Under the pieces are notes generated by a model. It searched no databases, was not told where the DNA came from, and saw only the letters and a list, made by a program, of their open reading frames with translations. From the NCBI GenBank assembly GCA_002803225.1, contig NXFV01001257.1, positions 1 to 64,000 on the forward strand: a stretch of DNA of 64,000 nucleotides, in the 5' to 3' direction. Source of the DNA: Gamarada debralockiae (taxonomy: Eukaryota > Ascomycota > Leotiomycetes > Helotiales > Hyphodiscaceae). A program made the position numbers and the translations under genes. Below, in pieces: positions 33,383-44,763 of this stretch (position 1 is the first letter of the stretch; each line of letters begins with the position of its first letter).

Positions 33383-35722
33383 ATGTCACAGGCTTCGACC
33401 CTACCGCCGCAGAATCCAACCTACGGATACTCTCATCATTCAAACTATCAAGCAAGCACTGGGTATCGAACGAATAATTCTCTTTTGAACGGCGGTAGGC
33501 CGTTAGGAGTATCACCATACAGCCTCCCAACTCCGTCGAGCAATTCTGGGACGTTATCGAACAGTATCGGTTTAGCTGACCCCCCACGACCCGGCCCAAC
33601 CACGACACATTCATCCTCAAAACACGACTCAATACCAACAGCCATGCCCATCACATCATCAATGCCTAAGCAGGCTTCGAAGAAAAGACAACGATCGCGA
33701 GAGCGACGGGAACCAGACTGGCACAAATTTTACGAGAAAGGCCTTCCCTCGGAGGTCATCGTCATCGATGACTCTCCTACCCCCGAGCAATCAACCTCAG
33801 TTATCTCAAATGGTCAAGCAAATGGTGCAGTTGCTGGAGGGAACAATCGACACGCGGCGAAGAAGAGAAAACGCGAAGACGTCGGAGCAGCCTACGATCC
33901 GGTGTATCAAGTTGCACCTCATTCGAATAATCAAACCCCCCAGTACAATCATTCTACATCTGGCTCCACCATCTCAACGGATCGAACCACTTCTGCGATA
34001 CATACAACTGCTGCCACATCCTTAGGGTCCCACTCCTCCAACGGGCAAAATGGATACGAGGCTGCAGATGTGCAACCAGGGCAGAAGAGGAAACGAACAG
34101 CGACTCGGCTCCAACTTGCCAACGAGGCAAAGAGGAGAGAGCTTGAGACAAATGATGCCTTCTCTGACTACCAACCTCCACCACGTCCGCCCATCAAAGC
34201 CCCAGATGTTCAAGTCAAACAAGTGGCAGATGTGAGTATTTAAGAATTGCGCATTTTTGATACAAGCTGACCAGCCTTCAGAATTCGGATAGGAAACATG
34301 AATCAGTTGACGATGAGGATGGACATTACAAGGTGCAAGAAGGGAAAGACTTAACTGATAGATGTAAGCTTCAAGACTTCTGGGTTTTCCTGAGACAGTG
34401 CTGACAATAACGCAGACGAGATCATCTCACTCCTCGGACAAGGCACGTTTGGGAAAGTCGTCAAAGCCCGAGACAAAAGACGTGATAAGTTCGTCGCTGT
34501 CAAGATCATCAGATCCGTCCAGAAGTACCGTGATGCTTCACGAATAGAGCTCCGGGTCCTTTCAACCCTCAAGGCGAATGATCACGAAAATCGAAATAGA
34601 TGTATACATCTTCGAGACTGTTTCGACTTCCGGGGGCATATATGCATTGTCATGGATCTACTCGGACAAAGCGTCTTCGACTTCCTGAAAGCCAACCAAT
34701 TTGTGCCGTTTCCAAACAGCCAGATCCAGAACTTTGCGAGACAGCTCTTCACGAGTGTGGCTTGTAAGCCTCATCCCATAACCTTTACATTACGTTCTCA
34801 AGCTGACGGATAATCTCAAGTCCTGCATGACCTCAACCTGATCCATACAGATCTTAAGCCGGAGAACATCCTTCTATGTGATAGTTCCTACCAAGCTTTT
34901 ACCTACAGCCGTAGGATCCCGTCATCTTCCACTACAGTCAATCGGAATGCTGCACAACGCAAAGTCCTGCTTGATACCGAGATTCGACTTATCGACTTCG
35001 GGTCAGCAACGTTTCAGGATGAGTATCACTCTTCAGTTGTGTCCACTCGTCATTACCGGGCACCTGAAATCATTCTCGGCCTTGGCTGGTCTTTCCCATG
35101 TGATATATGGAGCATTGGTTGTATTCTTGTGGAATTCTTCACAGGAGATGCCTTGTTCCAGACGCACGATAACCTGGAGCACCTGGCTATGATTGAGGCC
35201 GTCTGTGGGAAGAAAATCAACACAAACCTAATTCAACAAGTTAATCAAATGTCAAAGCGAAATGGAGGGAATTCAGCAGCAAAGCATGTCTCTCATTCTA
35301 CTCAAACTGGATCATTTACTAACGTTGTGTTCAAGGTTCTTCAAACGATTAAAGCTGGATTACCCACAACAAGATACTACTAGGGCTTCAAGACGGTTTG
35401 TGAAGGCTATGAAACGATTAGAGGTAAGCCCAACCACATGATCCAGAATAGACCATGAGCTGACATTTAGCAGGACATCATCCCCGACAACACACCGTTC
35501 TGCAAGAATTTCCTGGATCTTTTGAAGCAAATATTCGTCTACGACCCGGCGCAACGGATTACTGCGAAACAGGCCCTGCAACACCCATGGTTCAAGTTAA
35601 AGGCACAGGCCGATGATGGCACTGAGGCCGCCAAGATACGATTACAGAGGCAATTGGCAGCTGAGGAAGCCGCGGCGGCGGCTGCAGCAGCGGCTCCAAG
35701 GCATAATGGATATCGTCATTGA
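33383..35722 (+). CDS. LAMMER (CLK-type) dual-specificity protein kinase
   Basis: Six exons: 33383-34231, 34282-34363, 34416-34763, 34821-35283, 35336-35423 and 35474-35722, giving 692 aa. About 310 residues of Ser/Thr/Asn-rich, basic N-terminal extension (repeated [10 protein letters not shown] and [12 protein letters not shown] patches, probably nuclear localisation signals) precede the kinase domain. That domain has [44 protein letters not shown] and [17 protein letters not shown]. The subfamily motif EHLAMMER is present as [13 protein letters not shown], one residue off consensus. LAMMER kinases phosphorylate SR proteins and regulators of growth and stress. Intron 4 (35284-35335) has a GC donor (AA, GCATGT) with a perfect TACTAAC branch site. 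The Ala-rich C-terminus is unusual. Confidence 0.9.
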
Positions 35723-36124
35723 GAGAAGATGATTGATGAAAAATGACTGGCGTAAAGGGGAATGGAGCAACATTTCTATCAATGGATCACATTGTTGGTT
35801 CAAAAGGATATGGGCAGTTGATAATGTATTGAGTTTATCGGTGTCTGATGATGTCAAGGACTACGTTCTAGATGGTAATGATTCGGACCATAGAGATCTC
35901 TCAAGACTACGAGTCAACGCAACGCAATGAATTGAATACACAAAGCCGTCATTCTGTGGACCCAATTAGTGCAGCGCATGCAGTTGCTCTTACGGCAAGG
36001 CTGAAATGGAAGCTAATCCCCGGCTGAGTCATCTGCCGATGAAGCTGCAGGAACTCAACTTTTTTTTGGTAAGAAGGGTCGACCAGCATAATCTATAATA
36101 ATGGCGTGAACGCAATTCAACTCC
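35723..36124. other. Intergenic; promoter side of the tRNase Z gene
   Basis: No gene seen. Short 5' region before the upstream ATG at 36125. Confidence 0.4.
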
Positions 36125-38956
36125 ATGAGCAAATTCGTCAAGCTCGCCAAGGAAGTGCTTTTCTATAGGGTCAAGACGTGCAAGCCCAATGCAATCAACA
36201 AAGCACACGATTCAGCGGCCGAATCACTCACCTCTCCCCAGAAACCACAAACGACTCCTACCAACGACGACTTCTCTATTGACAGAGCCTTTGCAAGCCC
36301 ACGAATACGAAATTCGCGATCCCTCGGGAAACCCTACCTCATTGTTCCCAAAAATAACGACGGAAATAGCATCAATAGTGTCGGAGCAATCTGGAGACCA
36401 AACTTTCACGCCCAGAACGACCACCAGGCGCAACACCCAGCGCACTGGGGAAGAAACAAGATGAAGTGCACCGTCCAATTTTTGAGCACACCGACGGCGG
36501 ATACGCCTGGTACAACTGTGCTGCTCCACTTCGATAACAAGCGGTACCTAATTGGCAATCTCGCAGAGGGCACACAACGAGCTGCGGTGCAGAGAAAGCT
36601 GGGAATGCTCAAGGTTGGAGACATCTTCTTTACAGGCACGATCAACTGGGCGACAACTGGTGGGATGCTGGGCATGATTCTCACGATTGCGGACTCGTCG
36701 ACCAGTTCAAGAGAAGAGTCAAAAGCCACGAAAGTTCAGAAGGGAGACACCGATACGAAGCTGGAAAAGCATTGGTTGAATCTACATGGAGGGAAGAACT
36801 TGACACATTTACTGGCGACTGCAAGACGATTTGTGTTTAGGAAGGGCATGCCAATCCACACACAAGAGTTTCGAACTGGACAAGATGCGCCGAAACCAAA
36901 CTGGGAGCCAACGTGGAAGGATGATATGCTCAAGGTGTGGGCTATGGTGATTGAGCCAGAGGGTCAAACTCAAGGTCCGAGAAAGAGAAGCCATGATGAG
37001 TTTGCTGCCGACTCTGCAGATCTGGCTAACCAGAAGAAAGATATCCCCCGAGAAGATAACGACGTGAACGATGAGCTGCGGAGAGCTGTTGTGGCTGATA
37101 TGTTCGACTCGGAGTGGCGTTTGGATGCTCTCTTTAAGAAGAAGCTCTCTGAGGTCCAAATGCCTAGTCAATTGTTTGTCCGTAACGATCAAGGAAAGAT
37201 TGAGAAGTACACTGGCCCAATGCCAAAAGATGGGAAGGATGTTCCTGATATCGAGGTTCTTGTACGAAATCCCTGGCCAGGCGCGATGATCGAGACTCTT
37301 CCTCCAACCACTCCTGCTACTAGCTCAGTATGCTACATCATCAAGAATCATCCGCAAAGAGGCAAATTTGACACCAACACCGCCATTAAGCTGGGAGTTC
37401 CTAAGGGTCCTGCGTTCAGAAAATTGACACAAGGGGAAAGTGTAACCCTTGAAGACGGTACCGTTGTTACCCCTGATCAAGTACTGGGCCCGACCAAAGA
37501 AGGCGGGGGTATTGCAGTCATTGAACTACCTAACACCTCTTATGTCGAACCCTTGCTTCGTCGTGAAGAGTGGTCGTCGAAGGAGGTTATGAGTGGAGTT
37601 GAGGTAGTAATCTGGATCCTTGGTCCTGGTGTTGCTACAGACTCGAGGCTTCAGCAGTTCATGAGAGATCACGATCAGTTCCAGCACATCGCCTCTTCTC
37701 AAGACGTCTGCTCAAACTTTCTTGCGTTAGAATCGCCTGCATCAACCGCAATTCGACTTCATCTACTCGACCCAGAACGATTCCCGATTCCAGTACATAG
37801 TAATGCGATGCCGGAACTCCTGTGTAAGGATGACCTCCCCTTCGAAAGAGCACGAGTCGGAAAGACCATTACCCTCGAACCTCGCTTCGAAATCCAAGAT
37901 GACAAGATCATCCAATACCTCGACACAGCCAAAGTTGTTGAAGAGGCTTCGCCCGAGGTTCAGGCTTTGGCAGACGTAGCTCGAAAGGAAGTGACGAGCG
38001 AAGAATATCTTACAAAGCTTGAAGAGCACCAAAAGGACATCCCTAGCAAGGATGCCGAGGTTATCACACTTGGTACTGGTTCTGCCTTGCCATCAAAATA
38101 CAGAAATGTCTCGGCCACTTTACTACGAGTTCCTGGATATGGAAACTACCTCTTCGATTGCGGCGAGAATACAATTGGCCAATTGAAGAGAGTATTTGGC
38201 AAAGAGTTATCTGGGGTGCTACGTGAACTAAAAGCCATCTGGATCAGCCATTTACATGCTGATCACCACCTCGGTACAGCCTCTGTAATCAAAGCTTGGG
38301 ACGAGGAGACAAGAAACGACAAGGCGACGAGAGACAACAAGCTTATCGTAGCGTCTGACAATGCGATGCTACAGTGGCTCCAAGAGTACGCAGAAGTGGA
38401 ACAGTACGGCCATGATCGAGTTAAATCTATTGCTATGGGTAAAAACACCAATGTGCCATATGAGTACCATTTCGACCCACAACAAAAACAAGCCTTCGGT
38501 CTCAAATTTATCAAAGCCTGTCATGTCAGCCATTGCAATGGAGCCTTAGCCGTCGTGTTCAACTTTCCCAACGGATTCAAAGTCGCCTACTCCGGCGACT
38601 GTCGTCCATCCAGAGAGTTCGCACAGATTGGTCAAGGTGCTACGCTCTTAATCCACGAAGCTACTTTTGACGACGAACTTAAAGGCGATGCTATTGCCAA
38701 GAAGCATTCTACGACGTCTGAGGCGATTGAGGTTGGACGACAGATGAATGCGCGACGGATCTTGCTGACGCATTTCTCGCAACGGTATCAGAAGATTCCC
38801 GTCATGGAGAATCGTGATGGGAAGGATCAGGTGGTGATTGTTGCGTTTGATTATATGCGGGTTAAGATTGGTGATATTGCGAAGGTGGAGGCGTTTAAAC
38901 CGGCGTTGATGAAGCTGTTTGAGGAAAAGGAAAAGGAGAACGACAAGGAGACTTAG
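36125..38956 (+). CDS. trz1: Long-form tRNase Z (ELAC2/TRZ1 type), tRNA 3'-end endonuclease
   Basis: Single exon, 943 aa from the first ATG. The canonical fungal start may instead be M113 at 36461 (MKCTVQFLSTPTADTPGTTV), where family similarity begins. The 112-residue extension is rich in Lys, Asn and Ser and could be a mitochondrial presequence, allowing dual targeting. The N-terminal degenerate half has YLIGNLAEGTQRA and the exosite region. The C-terminal half is the metallo-beta-lactamase core: VITLGTGSALPSKYRNVSA, the zinc motif HLHADHHLG (from residue 709), CHVSHCNGALAV, AYSGDCRPS, HEATFDDEL and LLTHFSQRY. tRNase Z removes 3' trailers from pre-tRNAs in nucleus and mitochondria. All catalytic residues are present. 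Confidence 0.93.
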   Translation: MSKFVKLAKEVLFYRVKTCKPNAINKAHDSAAESLTSPQKPQTTPTNDDFSIDRAFASPRIRNSRSLGKPYLIVPKNNDGNSINSVGAIWRPNFHAQNDHQAQHPAHWGRNKMKCTVQFLSTPTADTPGTTVLLHFDNKRYLIGNLAEGTQRAAVQRKLGMLKVGDIFFTGTINWATTGGMLGMILTIADSSTSSREESKATKVQKGDTDTKLEKHWLNLHGGKNLTHLLATARRFVFRKGMPIHTQEFRTGQDAPKPNWEPTWKDDMLKVWAMVIEPEGQTQGPRKRSHDEFAADSADLANQKKDIPREDNDVNDELRRAVVADMFDSEWRLDALFKKKLSEVQMPSQLFVRNDQGKIEKYTGPMPKDGKDVPDIEVLVRNPWPGAMIETLPPTTPATSSVCYIIKNHPQRGKFDTNTAIKLGVPKGPAFRKLTQGESVTLEDGTVVTPDQVLGPTKEGGGIAVIELPNTSYVEPLLRREEWSSKEVMSGVEVVIWILGPGVATDSRLQQFMRDHDQFQHIASSQDVCSNFLALESPASTAIRLHLLDPERFPIPVHSNAMPELLCKDDLPFERARVGKTITLEPRFEIQDDKIIQYLDTAKVVEEASPEVQALADVARKEVTSEEYLTKLEEHQKDIPSKDAEVITLGTGSALPSKYRNVSATLLRVPGYGNYLFDCGENTIGQLKRVFGKELSGVLRELKAIWISHLHADHHLGTASVIKAWDEETRNDKATRDNKLIVASDNAMLQWLQEYAEVEQYGHDRVKSIAMGKNTNVPYEYHFDPQQKQAFGLKFIKACHVSHCNGALAVVFNFPNGFKVAYSGDCRPSREFAQIGQGATLLIHEATFDDELKGDAIAKKHSTTSEAIEVGRQMNARRILLTHFSQRYQKIPVMENRDGKDQVVIVAFDYMRVKIGDIAKVEAFKPALMKLFEEKEKENDKET

Positions 38957-39389
38957 TAAGTGTATTGCTAGGACCTTTTTTCGGCTATTTTCAGCATTGG
39001 TACTGGCGTCTATGGTAGAAGCATTACATGGCCAAGGTCTCACGCACTGCATAGCATAGCGGTCTTGTGTTATACAGTACTGTTTTGATTAGAAGATACC
39101 AAACAAGACCCTCTCTATTTAAATACCCATTATCTTTCAGTACTGCTCGCTTGTGTGCAACTTAGGCACATATGCCATTTGATTCTGAGCAACAGACTGG
39201 TTGAATCCAAGGCATCATATTCATGTGTTAAGGAGCAACGCAAAATTATGCGGGACATTTGGCTTGTAGAGTTTTCCTTGGATTGGCTGAGGCAGGCTTC
39301 CACTAGGGTCTTTTATGAGTTTAATAGTCAGACATCTGCTGAGATAACAAGCAAATAGGATCAAAAGTTCATTGTTCATTATGGTAATC
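38957..39389. other. 3' flank of tRNase Z, no gene
   Basis: No coding signal. Confidence 0.4.
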
Positions 39390-39620
39390 AATTCATAAAA
39401 TGCCCGCAGCCGCAAAACCAGTCCCGTAAAAAAGAACAAAAAGGAAAAGAAAACAATTATTCTACCAACTCCTCCACCTCCCTAACACCCCAAATATCCC
39501 ATCAATTCATAATATACCTGCAGCCGCAAAACCAGTCTCATAAAAAAAGTACAAAAAGGAAAAGAAAACAATCATTCCACCAACTCCACCACCTCCCCAA
39601 TAGCCCCAAACATCCCAGCA
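39390..39620. repeat. Tandem duplication of a ~114-bp unit
   Basis: Unit 1 (39390-39503) and unit 2 (39504-39620) share AATTCATAA, GCAGCCGCAAAACCAGTC and AAAAAGGAAAAGAAAACAAT, with scattered C/T differences. A CACACA microsatellite follows at about 39648-39661. Confidence 0.8.
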
Positions 39621-41034
39621 AACCCAAAACCCAGGGGAAAAAATAACACACACACACACAACCATAATCCCAAAATTCTATATCAGAAGAGGGCACCCCT
39701 GTCGAAGAGAGGGTGCCCTTACTTGCTACCGAGAGGGAGAGCGAGCTCAAGACGAACGAGGAAGACAAAGATGAGGGTTAAAAAAAGAGACAAGGCCCAT
39801 GCGTTCGGTAATCTGTATGAACAGTTAGCATAAATTACTGGCACGAGTTGAGCGATTCAGAATATCTTACCGAAAAACAAAAGGCTGTAACAGCTTGCTG
39901 CAGCTGCATCGAAAATTGTTGCTGTTGTTGAGCAGAAAGTTGTTCATGCTGCTGCTGCTGCTGCATCGCGAGTTGGATGCAGGTGTGTTCGTCGAAGGGA
40001 GCGTTGCTGACGCTCATGACTTTGTGGAGCCATCCATCGACCTGAACAATCAAATGTCGCCTTCAGAACTTCAAAGTTGGAAGAAAATTTTGGTTGGGAA
40101 AAGAATTCCATCAGCTGTCGCTGCAGCTTTGCGGACCAAATCAAGCGCACCGAGACTTGTGGTGGCGGCGACAGTAGCGGCGGGGAAGGCGAAACGGGAG
40201 AAGGCCTTCGGAGCGGTCCGCGACGTTGAAGAAACTATAAGTAATAGCTTTTAGCTTGTACTTGAATATGAAAGGTTTGTATGAAGGGTTCTTACTTGCA
40301 ACGAGGTCAGGCGCGGCCGGGACAGGGGCGGGGAAGAGGAAGGGGGGCCGACAGCTTGCAATTGTTCCGCGTCGATGAGTGAACATCTGCGTTCGCGGAC
40401 CTGAAAGTCATAGCTGTCAGCTGGAGTTGGCCAGCTAAGTAAGAGATCATGAAAGAGTCTTGCCAGCCGTTCATCTCATCAAACCCGGGACAGGCTCTCC
40501 AGTACTCGGCAAGCCCCACACAAGGTGTAAGGGCGGCCAAGGGACGCAGCCCAAGGTCCAACTGGCCACTCCGAAGAGTGAACGGGGAAGAATCGGAATC
40601 TGGGCATTGCACACCTCCCGCTGCGCCTACAAGGAAGAAACCCTGAGCCAAAGTAGGCCGGTTGACAGGAATCTTGCATGCCTGTGTACTTCGAAAGGAG
40701 TAGAGCTGCTGCGACAGTCCCTGTCTGTACATTTGGCACAACAGACGCGACAGGGGATCTCTTACCTGAAGCGCTGATCTTGATCATCCCAGCCAGTTCT
40801 ATTGTGTGCGAAGCCGAGATGAATTGTTGAATGGGATGAAGTATTGGGGGAGGGTTGAGAGTTGCGTAGAGGGTGTTGTGTAGTGCGATGTATGTTGAAG
40901 AAGGTAGGAGGGTTGAGAGGTTGCGTAGAGGGTGTTGTTGTTGGGTGCGATGTATGTTGAAGAAGGAAAATGGAAATGAGCGAGAAAAAAGGCTGTATAT
41001 AGAGAACATTACTTGAATCAATCACTCCATTTCG
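39621..41034. other. Intergenic; possible undetermined minus-strand gene
   Basis: The minus strand has splice-like signals and short open stretches. Examples are MIKISASG before a GTAAGA at about 40767, a mitochondrial-presequence-like TSRTAPKAFSRFAFPAATVA near 40200, and a Gln-rich stretch near 39950. I could not join them into a coherent protein. Two ~57-bp tandem units (40851-40908 and 40909-40967) with TTGCGTAGAGGGTGTTG and GTGCGATGTATGTTGAAG lie upstream. Confidence 0.3.
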
Positions 41035-42243
41035 TTATTCGACTGGCAGACTTGCTCTTTCGGCATGTCGTTCTGGTCTAGGCTCCTCATCGTCTTCTGG
41101 TATTCCCACCAAGTTTTGGTAGGACAGTGCATATTGTTCCGAGCTGAGTCTATTCTGTTGAACTCTTGAGATTCTTTCGCCATGCTCAAAGTTGATGCTG
41201 TAAGCACTTTCAGTATATGCTCTCGGAGCCTTCAAAGCTTGACCTTCTGACCCAACTCGATGAAAAGTCTCAGTCTCCGGGATGAACGCAATCGACTCCC
41301 TGAAAGCCTCATGCAACCCCTCGGTCAAACGAGCGCTGGCATAGGGAGCGGCAGTCGACATTCTCTTTGCGTAGAAGTCAATGATGGATTCCTCAAAATC
41401 ATGTCTGTCATCTCTATGCCTCTTCTCCTTCTCCCCTCCCGCCTTCTCATCCACCCCAACACTTTCTTCCTCAATTAAGGTCTCGCTCTCAGTCTCATGT
41501 CCATGGTCATTGTCAAAGGTCTCCTCAGCAAGGTTTCGTCGCTTCTGTCGCCTAGCTTTCTGCATCTGACGTCTGCACATCCCGATCTCCTTCCTAAGCA
41601 CGTCGCCTTCCGAGCGGATGACGTCGCCGCGGCCTGTCCAATCAATCCACGCTTCCACTAGCTCTAGGAACGGTGGTTGGGGATGAGCTCGCTTTTTTCG
41701 TCCTAGAATCGAAGCGCGCAGATCTGAGAGGGTCTGGTGATTCCCGCCTACAGAAGCCAGGATACATGCTTCGCAACCTGAAGCTATGCGCTCGAAGCAA
41801 AAATCGGTTCCTGGTATGTGTAGGAAGACGGAGGGGTACAGTTCCGGTGATATCCAGAGACTGTTTACGGCTTGTAGTCTCTTGACGAAAGCTCCAACAT
41901 GATGTGGGACATGGTTGTTTTGGAGAAGACGTTCAATGTGAGTTGTGCATTCTGCAGACGCCTCGAGAAAAATTCGTCGGATTAAGTGAGCGTTAAGAGA
42001 TTTGTGGGTGGTACATAGCTGTGCTTTGCCTGGTGAGAAGGGGAGGGCCATCGCTATGCGGGAGAGCAAAGATCTGGGTTTTAGGAGGCTGGGTGGGAAG
42101 GTGGAAAGGAGGTGGGCTTGGTCGCGCAGCCAGGAGGTGTCTGCGCTGATGGGATAACTCGGGGTGAGAGAGAGGAGTTGAGTTAGGAGTTCCAGGTCGG
42201 AAGGGGAGAGGTCTTCGATGTAGAATGCTGAGTGGGAAGTCAT
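41035..42243 (-). CDS. Conserved fungal hypothetical protein (402 aa)
   Basis: Single exon from the ATG at 42243. The N-terminal ~230 residues are mainly helical: MTSHSAFYIEDLSPSDLELL, FLEASAECTTHIERLLQNN, VPHHVGAFVKRLQAVNSLW, then a Cys-bearing segment (FERIASGCEACILASVGGN). A basic stretch (RRQMQKARRQKRRN) and a charged, probably disordered linker follow. The C-terminus contains EESIIDFYAKRMSTAAPYA and ends RPERHAERASLPVE. The mix of a helical N-domain and a disordered C-terminal tail is common in Pezizomycotina proteins of unknown function. No signal peptide, membrane helix or catalytic motif is seen. Confidence 0.7.
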   Translation of the reverse strand: MTSHSAFYIEDLSPSDLELLTQLLSLTPSYPISADTSWLRDQAHLLSTFPPSLLKPRSLLSRIAMALPFSPGKAQLCTTHKSLNAHLIRRIFLEASAECTTHIERLLQNNHVPHHVGAFVKRLQAVNSLWISPELYPSVFLHIPGTDFCFERIASGCEACILASVGGNHQTLSDLRASILGRKKRAHPQPPFLELVEAWIDWTGRGDVIRSEGDVLRKEIGMCRRQMQKARRQKRRNLAEETFDNDHGHETESETLIEEESVGVDEKAGGEKEKRHRDDRHDFEESIIDFYAKRMSTAAPYASARLTEGLHEAFRESIAFIPETETFHRVGSEGQALKAPRAYTESAYSINFEHGERISRVQQNRLSSEQYALSYQNLVGIPEDDEEPRPERHAERASLPVE

Positions 42244-42727
42244 TCTAACAGTTCTTCAAGTAGTTTTCTTCTGTTTGAATTCCACAGGTGGGTGTTTGTA
42301 ATCCAAGTTAGATATTTTTGGAAGAGGCATGCCTTGCATCTTTAAAGGCTTTTATAAAGGCATTTTTAGAACATGAAAGCTCATAAGTCTTCTAGAATGT
42401 TTCTCCCTACTATGTGGAATATGCATGCTGCATGAGCTCTTGCTTGGGCCTTTTTGTGCTCCGCTTCCCTGGACAAAGGACAGCTTCCTGTGCTTGAGAC
42501 CCTATGATAAAGTCTCAGCTTTCATTGAAGTCGGTGCTTCATAACCAACAAGCCAAACAAAGACGTTGAGGACTAGCTCAGGAGCAACTCCGGAACCATT
42601 GTCAAGAACAATGGCATTCAACTCTCTATAACTCGCAGCCTACCTCAACTGCCATCTTTCAAGTCAGCTGCTCGTATACAATGACCCATCAATCTTACAA
42701 ATTCCCCAATCAAAAAACTCTCAAAAA
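42244..42727. other. Intergenic, no gene seen
   Basis: No coding signal; divergent upstream regions of the hypothetical gene and the RING relic. Confidence 0.4.
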
Positions 42728-43118
42728 TGTCTCAAACGAGCAACAAATGCGCAGCCCGAGCTTCCTTCGAAGCCACTTTCGTCGATCGCATCCAAACCGA
42801 ACAAACGCTCGGCATCAGTCTCTCCTAACGTTCCCAATTTCTCTGTCCACACGACATATCCAATGCGCTCGAAGCACACCTCTCACCCTCTTCCATTCTA
42901 GGTGACTCTACATGCATCATCTATTTAGAATCTCCCTTCCTGCTGCTAACATTGCTAACGAGCCCAGAAAGCTATTCTGCAACCACACCTTCCACCTAGG
43001 CTGCATCAGAGATTGGTTCTTCAAGAGTGAGAATTCGGATCGATGTCCAACTTGCAAGCAGATGTTCTTCATTGTACGGATTCCTGCGTTTTGTGGAGGC
43101 CGAGGTAAGTCAAGGTAA
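42728..43118 (+). pseudogene. RING-finger gene relic
   Basis: From the ATG at 42728 the frame (MSQTSNKCAARASFEATFVD) runs to a TAA at about 42826. The first half of the RING survives as STCIIYLES in one frame, where the second Cys ligand (expected CIIC) has become Tyr, compatible with TGT to TAT. The second half lies one frame over: EPRKLFCNHTFHLGCIRDWF, then SDRCPTCKQMFF, with ligands C..H..H..C...C..C intact. A stop, a lost ligand and a frame change together mark a pseudogene of a small RING-H2 protein. Confidence 0.6.
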
Positions 43119-43720
43119 TGGGACAATGGGACTAATTTGCAGACGGGGAGTGTGAATATGAGAGCTACTGTGCAGAGACTTCAAGGCCAACAGGTACGTG
43201 GTGGAGAGATGATGGGGTTTTGTTGCTAGGATACGACAGTAAGAGATGAAGAAGGTGAGTGATGAGGCGAGTATGGAAGGGTAAGTTCAGCTGGACTCAA
43301 TCTCCCATATCCCCAATCAAATTTCAAAATTTCATTCAGAATTCAGAATCCGTTCCCTTCAATCGTAAATGCTAGTTGTGAGCCTGCATTCCAGTGACTA
43401 AGAATGAGAATTAGAGATGAACCCTCTGTCTAAAGAGCGCTCTGAATATTAACAAAGGAACTAAATTATCGACTAGGTATAGCTATCTAGGTACCCCAAC
43501 CATTTCCCATCCCAATTCCATGCAGATGATGCAGTCCTATATCCTACAAATTCCCTGTTGACCACTTCCCAGGCCTTGATCTTATGCAACCCGCCCATCC
43601 CAAGCCCAGCCAATCTAATGCAAATTCCCGTCTCCAACCCACTTTCCCCGTACCACCATGCACTTTCCCGTTCCCATCCTCTGTCACCTACCAACCCGTA
43701 CCCTCCGTCAAATAGCTTCC
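43119..43720. other. Intergenic, no gene seen
   Basis: No convincing coding signal; 3' flanks of two genes. Confidence 0.4.
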
Positions 43721-44513
43721 CTAATACCTCCCATTTGGTCCACCCCTCCCTCTTCCACCGCCATAATCATCCCGATCATCATATTCAACTCGACTCGGGT
43801 ATCTCTCCCCTTTAATAACCGGCGGTGGTGGTCTCCCAATCGGTCCAAAATCCTCAACCACAACATCATCCCGATCCCGCCTGTATCTGCCAGGCCTCCC
43901 TCCACCCCGACTGCCGTTTACCTCAGAATGTTCTTCGATGACTACTATCTCGTCGTCTTCATACCTAGATGGTGCTCGTGATGGTGCTCGTGATGGTGCT
44001 CGTGAGGGAGCGCGAGGCGGAGGAATTTCTGGACTATATCGAGAAGGTGCACGACTCGGTGCTCGCGAAGGTGCGCGGGAAGGTAGGATGACTATTGGTG
44101 GCGGCGGAGGGTCTTGCTCGTATCTTGACGGCGCTCTGGAAGGTGCGCGAGAAGGTGCTCTTGAGCCTGGAGGTGGTGGTCTACCTCTCTGCACATACTC
44201 GACATCATTTGGACCCGGCACGATGACAATGGGTGGAGGCGGTGGAGCTGGAGGCGGCGGCGCATCGAATCTCTCTCTCCTAGGGCGTCGCTCCCGTTTC
44301 TCTTCAACAACAACATCGTCTTGCGCGCGATAACGTCGAGGTTCTTTCTCATCGACAAGGGAATCAGCCAGGCTGTCTCGGTTCTCACCTCGTCTGCGGC
44401 GGCGTTTGCGGCGGCGTTTGTAGGATGTGCGACCTGTGGTGAGGACAGTGTTAGCTTTTGCACGGACACATAGTGTGTGGAGGGAAAGATGGGCTGGTGC
44501 TTTGGGGGTACAT
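43721..44513 (-). CDS. Low-complexity protein with APSR repeats
   Basis: The main exon is 43721-44433. A short first exon ending near 44468 (ATG at 44513) fits the phase but would need a 34-nt intron, so the true start is uncertain. The protein starts with an Arg-rich block (KRRRKRRRRRGENRD). A charged region (DDVVVEEKRERRPRRERFD), a Pro run and VEYVQRGRPPPP follow. Next come three clusters of tandem APSR units (three, three and four units), separated by YEQDPPPPPIVILP-like spacers. The tail is rich in Arg, Gly and Asp (YDDRDDYGGGRGRGG). It is probably disordered; RS- and RG-type composition suggests RNA or scaffold interactions, which is inference only. The homologous repeats may change in number between strains. 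Confidence 0.55.
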
Positions 44514-44763
44514 TATTCAGGATGAAGAAATTGGGTCATTTGACGAGATTTGATATCTACTAGCCAGGCAGATGCAATTACTTAAGGAGAGAATATGATC
44601 TAGTAGAGCAATACCAGGCCAGTTTTAAGTCAAGGAACAGAAGGAAATACAGAAAGAAATTTGTTAGTATATCCAGCATGAAAACAAACGCCAGCCATTT
44701 CCCATACGCCAAACCCAGACCGTGCAGATTCCATCGTTAGTAAAACCTTCGTAAGAGCTCCAG

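Noticed and set aside
39835..41025. Possible multi-exon minus-strand gene with Gln-rich and presequence-like pieces
   Set aside because: Exon joins give stops or introns that are too short; no family recognised.
43938..44333. Plus-strand Gly/Arg-rich frame with GAREGAR repeats
   Set aside because: Antisense shadow of the APSR-repeat protein.
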